Positions 60,070-63,341 of a DNA stretch of 63,341 bases are shown here, one piece after another. The notes beneath the pieces were generated by a model. The model was not told the origin of the DNA. It was given only the letters and a program-made list of their open reading frames with translations, and did not search any database. Position 1 is the first letter of the stretch; each line of letters opens with the position of its first letter. The DNA comes from Clostridiales bacterium (GTDB lineage Bacteria; Bacillota; Clostridia; Lachnospirales; CAG-274): NCBI GenBank assembly GCA_018371275.1, contig JAHALF010000012.1, positions 1 through 63,341 on the forward strand, in the 5' to 3' direction. The translations under genes and the position numbers were made by a program.

Positions 60070-60124
60070 CAAAATAATATTTTTATTTATATTTTTATAA
60101 AATATAAATAAAAATATTATTTTG
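60070..60124. terminator. Perfect 26-bp hairpin downstream of yhbY
   Basis: CAAAATAATATTTTTATTTA and the next six bases (60070-60095) pair without mismatch with 60099-60124 around the loop TAT. It is nearly pure A/T. A role in terminating the yhbY-obgE transcript is likely, but it is 178 bases from the yhbY stop. Confidence 0.5.
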
Positions 60125-60166
60125 CAATTTTGGTATAAAAAAATTGCTTTTATAATAAAATTTATT

Positions 60167-60220
60167 TTATAAATAAGATATATCCTATAAAAAGCTATGT
60201 AGTATATATCTTATTTATAA
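60167..60220. repeat. 17-bp stem-loop in the yhbY-oppA intergenic region
   Basis: Positions 60167-60183 pair exactly with 60204-60220, leaving a 20-base loop with GC-richer sequence (CCTATAAAAAGCTATGTAGT). It is nearer to the yhbY stop than the 26-bp hairpin. Terminator or RNA element; no strong T tract. Confidence 0.45.
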
Positions 60221-60301
60221 TTAGTTTTAAATAAGATTAATTTAACTTTAATTTTTCAGAAAATTCTTAAAATTGATTTTTTATTTTTTTTAACTTCTTT
60301 T

Positions 60302-60598
60302 TTATTTTTTAGGTAATTCTATTACTGGTTTTTCTTTTGATTGTCTATAAATCACTACTTTTTTCCCTATAACCTGTACAACATCTGATTTTGTTCTTTC
60401 ACTAATAGCAGATGCTATATATTTTATATCTTCCATACAATTGTTTAATACTGTGCATTTTATAAGTTCCCTAGCTTCTAAAGCTTCATCTATAGCTTCT
60501 ATAAGTTCTGGACTTACTCCACCTTTTCCTATTTGAAAAATTGGATCTATTTTATTAGATAATCCTCTTAAATATGCTCTTTGCTTACTATTTAACAT
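60302..60598 (-). CDS. yhbY: YhbY/CRM-domain RNA-binding protein
   Basis: KH-like protein associated with pre-50S ribosomes; 98 residues. The family sequence LNSKQRAYLRGLSNKIDPIFQIGKGG contains the GxxG loop, and VVQVIGKKVVIYRQSKEKP the terminal strands. It lies 23 bases downstream of obgE, a common Firmicute pairing, and together they act in ribosome assembly. Confidence 0.94.
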   Translation of the reverse strand: MLNSKQRAYLRGLSNKIDPIFQIGKGGVSPELIEAIDEALEARELIKCTVLNNCMEDIKYIASAISERTKSDVVQVIGKKVVIYRQSKEKPVIELPKK

Positions 60599-60621
60599 AA
60601 ATTTATCCTTTCTATAATATA

Positions 60622-61899
60622 TTATTTATAATAATCAAACTCTAAGTCATATATTCTAACTGTATCCCCTTCTTGTATACCTTTTTCCTCTAAAGCATCT
60701 ATAATACCTTTATCCCTAAGATATTTTTGAAAAAATGCAAACCCTTTTTCTGTGTCAATATTAGTGTATCCCATCATCTTTTCTACACCAACACCTTCTA
60801 CAACATAGTATCCATCATATATGCTACTTACTGTAAATGGTTCATTATCTAAACTTACTTCTACATATGGTACAAAATCCTCTTCAAATACGATATTTTC
60901 TGGATAATCTTTTAATATGCTTGAAACTTCTGCTAAAAGTTCGTCTAATCCACTATTAGTAGCTGCCGATATAGGATAAACTTTTATCCCTTTAGGTTCA
61001 TAAATAGACTTTATTTTTTCAAAATTTTCTTTCGCCTCTGGTATGTCCATTTTATTACAAGCTATTACCATAGGTCTATCTAAAAGATTTTCATTATATT
61101 TTTTGAGTTCATCATTTATCTTCTCTATATTTTCAAGTGGACATATACCTTCAAGACCTGCTGCATCTACAACATGTATAAATAATTTTGTTCTTTCTAC
61201 ATGTCTTAAAAATTCGTGTCCAAGTCCTATTCCTTCACTAGCACCTTCTATAAGTCCTGGTATATCAGCCATTACAAAATCATCTCCCCACTTACTTCTT
61301 ACTACACCTAAATTAGGCGATAATGTAGTAAAATGATAATTAGCTATTTTAGGGTTTGCATTTGTAACCATTGATAAAAGTGTTGATTTTCCAACATTAG
61401 GAAAACCTATAAGCCCTACATCTGCTATAAGTTTAAGCTCTAATATAACATCATATTCTTTTGCTGTCCTTCCTCTTTCTGCATATCTAGGTGCCTGCCT
61501 TGTAGGAGTTGCAAAATGTTGATTACCTTTTCCTCCTTTTCCGCCTTTTATAAGTATTTTTTCTTCAAAAGGAGTAACCATATCTGCCATTATTTTTCCT
61601 GTTTCAGCTTCTCTAATTATTGTTCCTACTGGCACTTTTATAATAACATCATTTCCATTAGCACCTGTACAATTCCTCTTACCACCATCTAAACCATTTT
61701 CTGCTTTAAAAATCTTTTTATATCTAAAATCCATTAAAGTATTGATACCTTCATCTGCTATAAATACTACATTACCCCCTTTTCCACCATCACCACCATC
61801 TGGTCCACCATTAGTTACATATTTTGCTCTATAAAAAGATACACATCCATTTCCACCATTACCTGCTTTTATATGAATTTTTACTCTATCTACAAACAT
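60622..61899 (-). CDS. obgE: GTPase ObgE/CgtA
   Basis: Essential ribosome-assembly and stress GTPase; 425 residues. The glycine-rich Obg fold at the N terminus (IHIKAGNGGNGCVSFYRAKY, GGDGGKGGNVVFIAD) is followed by the G domain (GFPNVGKSTLLS, DIPGLIEGASEG, NKMD) and a C-terminal Obg-C domain of about 75 residues. The usual upstream rplU-rpmA genes are not present; the gene is divergent from a flagellin gene. Confidence 0.97.
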   Translation of the reverse strand: MFVDRVKIHIKAGNGGNGCVSFYRAKYVTNGGPDGGDGGKGGNVVFIADEGINTLMDFRYKKIFKAENGLDGGKRNCTGANGNDVIIKVPVGTIIREAETGKIMADMVTPFEEKILIKGGKGGKGNQHFATPTRQAPRYAERGRTAKEYDVILELKLIADVGLIGFPNVGKSTLLSMVTNANPKIANYHFTTLSPNLGVVRSKWGDDFVMADIPGLIEGASEGIGLGHEFLRHVERTKLFIHVVDAAGLEGICPLENIEKINDELKKYNENLLDRPMVIACNKMDIPEAKENFEKIKSIYEPKGIKVYPISAATNSGLDELLAEVSSILKDYPENIVFEEDFVPYVEVSLDNEPFTVSSIYDGYYVVEGVGVEKMMGYTNIDTEKGFAFFQKYLRDKGIIDALEEKGIQEGDTVRIYDLEFDYYK

Positions 61900-62103
61900 A
61901 TTTACCCTCCACTATACAAAAATATAACCTGTTTTACACTCAATTACACTCAATAGATTATATCATATAAATATTTGAAATTCAATTACTTTATAATCTA
62001 TTAATTATATATATTTAAGTGTATTTTTTAATATTTTTATAAAATTAATATTGAAAATTTTTCTAAAAAGTTGCATAATATAATAGTAAAGGAGGTGCTA
62101 ATA

Positions 62104-62901
62104 ATGAAAATATTAAATCAAAAAGTAAGCACATATAACTCAAATATACATAACATTGAAAAAAATCAACAAAAAAATAATGAACGTCTGTCTTCTGGCA
62201 AGAAAATAAATAAAGCTAGTGATGATGCGGCTGGACTTGCTATTGCTGAGAAAATGAATGCTCTTATTAATGGGATCGGCAAAGGTGTAAATAACACTTA
62301 TGATATGCAAAATGCCCTAAAAACTGCTGATGGTTCTTTAAGTAGTATTAATGATAACTTACAAAGGATTAGAGACCTTAGCTTACAAGCATCTAGTAGT
62401 ATTTTAAATGATGATGATAAAAAACTTATCCAAGAGGAGATTAACCAAACTTTATCTAGTATTAATGATATTGCTAAGAATACCCAATTTAATGGACAAA
62501 ACCTTTTAGATGGTAGCTTTACTGATAAAAATGTAGCTATGAATGCTGATGGTTCTGGTACAAGTATATCTATTGGAGCTGTAGATACTAATGCTCTTGG
62601 ATTAGGCAACTTTAGTGTTATGCAAAATAGTATTGATATGTCCTCTATTAATAAAGCTATAGATGCTATATCTTCTGCAAGAGTTAAAATTGGGGCCCAA
62701 ATAAATAGATTTGATTATGCTATTGCTTCTAATTCTAACACTGGTTTAAATATGGCAGCATCAAAAAGTAAAATAGAAGATGCTGACATGGCTAAAGAAT
62801 CTATGAATAGACAAACTAATAAAGCATTATCTCAATATGGAATATTTACACAAAAAAATAGAAGTCAAACACAATATAATATGCTTAATATATTATTTTA
62901 A
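62104..62901 (+). CDS. Flagellin with short variable region and divergent C terminus
   Basis: Flagellin of 265 residues. The conserved N-terminal half is typical (IEKNQQKNNERLSSGKKINKASDDAAGLAIAEKM; ISQANDGM-equivalent DMQNALKTADGSL; IRDLSLQASSS). The variable domain is very short. The C-terminal region keeps RFDYAI and SKIEDADMAKESM, but the last about 35 residues are polar and unlike the usual D0 helix, ending MLNILF. AAAGGAGGTG lies nine bases before ATG 62104; the frame is open to 62071 but that start lacks a site. It is probably a minor filament protein or a specialised one. A terminator follows. Confidence 0.92.
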   Translation: MKILNQKVSTYNSNIHNIEKNQQKNNERLSSGKKINKASDDAAGLAIAEKMNALINGIGKGVNNTYDMQNALKTADGSLSSINDNLQRIRDLSLQASSSILNDDDKKLIQEEINQTLSSINDIAKNTQFNGQNLLDGSFTDKNVAMNADGSGTSISIGAVDTNALGLGNFSVMQNSIDMSSINKAIDAISSARVKIGAQINRFDYAIASNSNTGLNMAASKSKIEDADMAKESMNRQTNKALSQYGIFTQKNRSQTQYNMLNILF

Positions 62902-62950
62902 ATTAAAAAATTAAATATACTTGTTTGGTTATACTAATCTAAATTTGTAA

Positions 62951-62999
62951 GAATAAAAAATAAGGTATAAATTTAATATTTGTACCTTATTTTTTATTC
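62951..62999 (+). terminator. Terminator of the second flagellin gene
   Basis: GAATAAAAAATAAGGTA (62951-62967) pairs exactly with TACCTTATTTTTTATTC (62983-62999) over a 15-base loop, followed by a T-rich stretch, 50 bases after the stop. Confidence 0.8.
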
Positions 63000-63025
63000 T
63001 TTATAAAAAAATTATAAACAATAAA

Positions 63026-63045
63026 AAAAGGCTTTTAAGCCTTTT
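63026..63045 (-). terminator. Terminator of the Thr-Tyr-fMet tRNA cluster
   Basis: AAAAGGCTT and AAGCCTTTT (63026-63034, 63037-63045) form a stem followed on the minus strand by seven T, eight bases after tRNA-fMet. Confidence 0.85.
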
Positions 63046-63053
63046 AAAAATAG

Positions 63054-63127
<74 letters not shown>

Positions 63128-63160
63128 CCATTAAAATAATTTGATTTTTAGTGAAAAAAG

Positions 63161-63242
63161 TGGGTGGAGAAGGATTCGAACCTTCGAAAGACTAGCTAAC
63201 AGATTTACAGTCTGCCCCCTTTGGCCACTCGGGAATCCACCC
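63161..63242 (-). tRNA. tRNA-Tyr (anticodon GTA)
   Basis: An 82-base class II tRNA with acceptor GGGTGGA/TCCACCC, anticodon loop CTGTAAA in a CAGA/TCTG stem and a long variable arm (TTAGCTAGTCTTTCGA region). CCA is not encoded. Confidence 0.95.
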
Positions 63243-63258
63243 TTGTATTTAAGATATA

Positions 63259-63331
63259 AGCCGATGAAGGGACTCGAACCCCCAACCTGCTGATTACAAG
63301 TCAGCTGCTCTGCCAGTTGAGCCACATCGGC
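63259..63331 (-). tRNA. tRNA-Thr (anticodon TGT)
   Basis: A 73-base cloverleaf with acceptor GCCGATG/CATCGGC, anticodon loop CTTGTAA and T arm GGGGGTTCGAGTCCC. U73 is the discriminator base; CCA is not encoded. First gene of the cluster within the window. Confidence 0.95.
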
Positions 63332-63341
63332 TTATTTATAC

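Larger units (their letters stand above)
59796..60301. other. 506-base AT-rich intergenic region with several long hairpins
   Basis: No supported gene. From low to high coordinates it contains the oppA leader, the oppA promoter (59910-59938), a 15-bp inverted repeat over the -35 box (59928-59942 with 59966-59980), a perfect 26-bp hairpin (60070-60124), a short GCAATTTT/AAAATTGC-type hairpin (60124-60147) and a 17-bp stem with a 20-base loop (60167-60220). Some of these should terminate the yhbY-obgE transcript; the number is more than needed for that. Confidence 0.7.

Noticed and set aside
60070..60220. Mobile element ends or a MITE
   Set aside because: No target-site duplication or transposase remnant is visible, and copies elsewhere cannot be checked here.
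62041..62103. SigD-type flagellar promoter for the small flagellin
   Set aside because: A TATAAT (62079-62084) is present, but no clear TAAA-N15-GCCGATAA pair and no -35 at correct distance could be identified.

Overview
The window is a strongly AT-rich stretch of chromosome from a low-G+C, Gram-positive, flagellated bacterium, most probably a member of the Clostridia. The evidence is Firmicute-type gene order (rimP-nusA-ylxR-ylxQ-infB-rbfA-nrnA-truB-ribF; rimO-pgsA-cinA-recA; aroB-lspA-rluD-pyrB-pyrC), two-subunit iron-sulfur serine dehydratase, lipoproteins with Gram-positive lipoboxes, consensus SigA promoters and strong AGGAGG ribosome binding sites. Nothing looks like a prophage, insertion sequence or CRISPR array. 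None of the six tRNA genes encodes its CCA end. The genus cannot be fixed from the sequence alone.

Layout. 1-1138: 3' part of a large flagellin, cut by the window edge. 1350-4883: an orphan sugar-type solute-binding lipoprotein, then feoA divergent from a DtxR-type metal regulator that overlaps a polysaccharide deacetylase. 4921-13195: a mannoside and glucoside catabolic island (GH31, GH38, ROK kinase, GH125) arranged around a 0.5 kb divergent regulatory region; all enzymes look cytoplasmic. 13282-21299: recA, cinA, a GGDEF-EAL signalling protein, pgsA, rimO and folD. 21570-27304: oleate hydratase, amidohydrolase, TetR regulator, methyltransferase and hslO. 27352-30563: typA, three tRNAs and an sdpRI-type repressor/immunity pair with a near-perfect palindromic operator. 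30606-38204: the translation and RNA-maturation supercluster from ribF back to rimP. 38362-43580: hsmA-like gene, pyrC-like, pyrB-like, rluD, lspA and aroB. 43763-47372: a consensus promoter with a palindrome in its spacer, an unlisted 50-codon small gene, a PfoR-type membrane protein, sdaAB, sdaAA and two tandem paralogous small membrane proteins. 47384-53522: trxB, yesL-like, aldehyde dehydrogenase, MATE exporter, HAD phosphatase, mgsA and a small membrane protein. 53666-59795: a complete oligopeptide ABC operon (oppA, then two hairpins, then oppB-C-D-F). 60302-61899: yhbY and obgE. 62104-62901: a second, smaller flagellin with a divergent C-terminal helix. 63054-63331: three tRNAs.

The most striking signal is the pyrB/pyrC pair at 38878-41087. 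Both proteins are full length, in the usual Firmicute position next to rluD-lspA and well translated, but both have lost signature catalytic residues. The dihydroorotase-like protein lacks the HxH and most other metal ligands. The carbamoyltransferase-like protein has SVRAK where STRTR is expected, and NPSQ where HPTQ is expected. They look like a co-retained pair of pseudoenzymes, or enzymes with a new substrate, and not like pseudogenes. Other points worth attention are the unlisted small gene and operator ahead of the serine dehydratase operon, the sdpRI operator, the tandem hairpins inside the opp operon and the divergent small flagellin.
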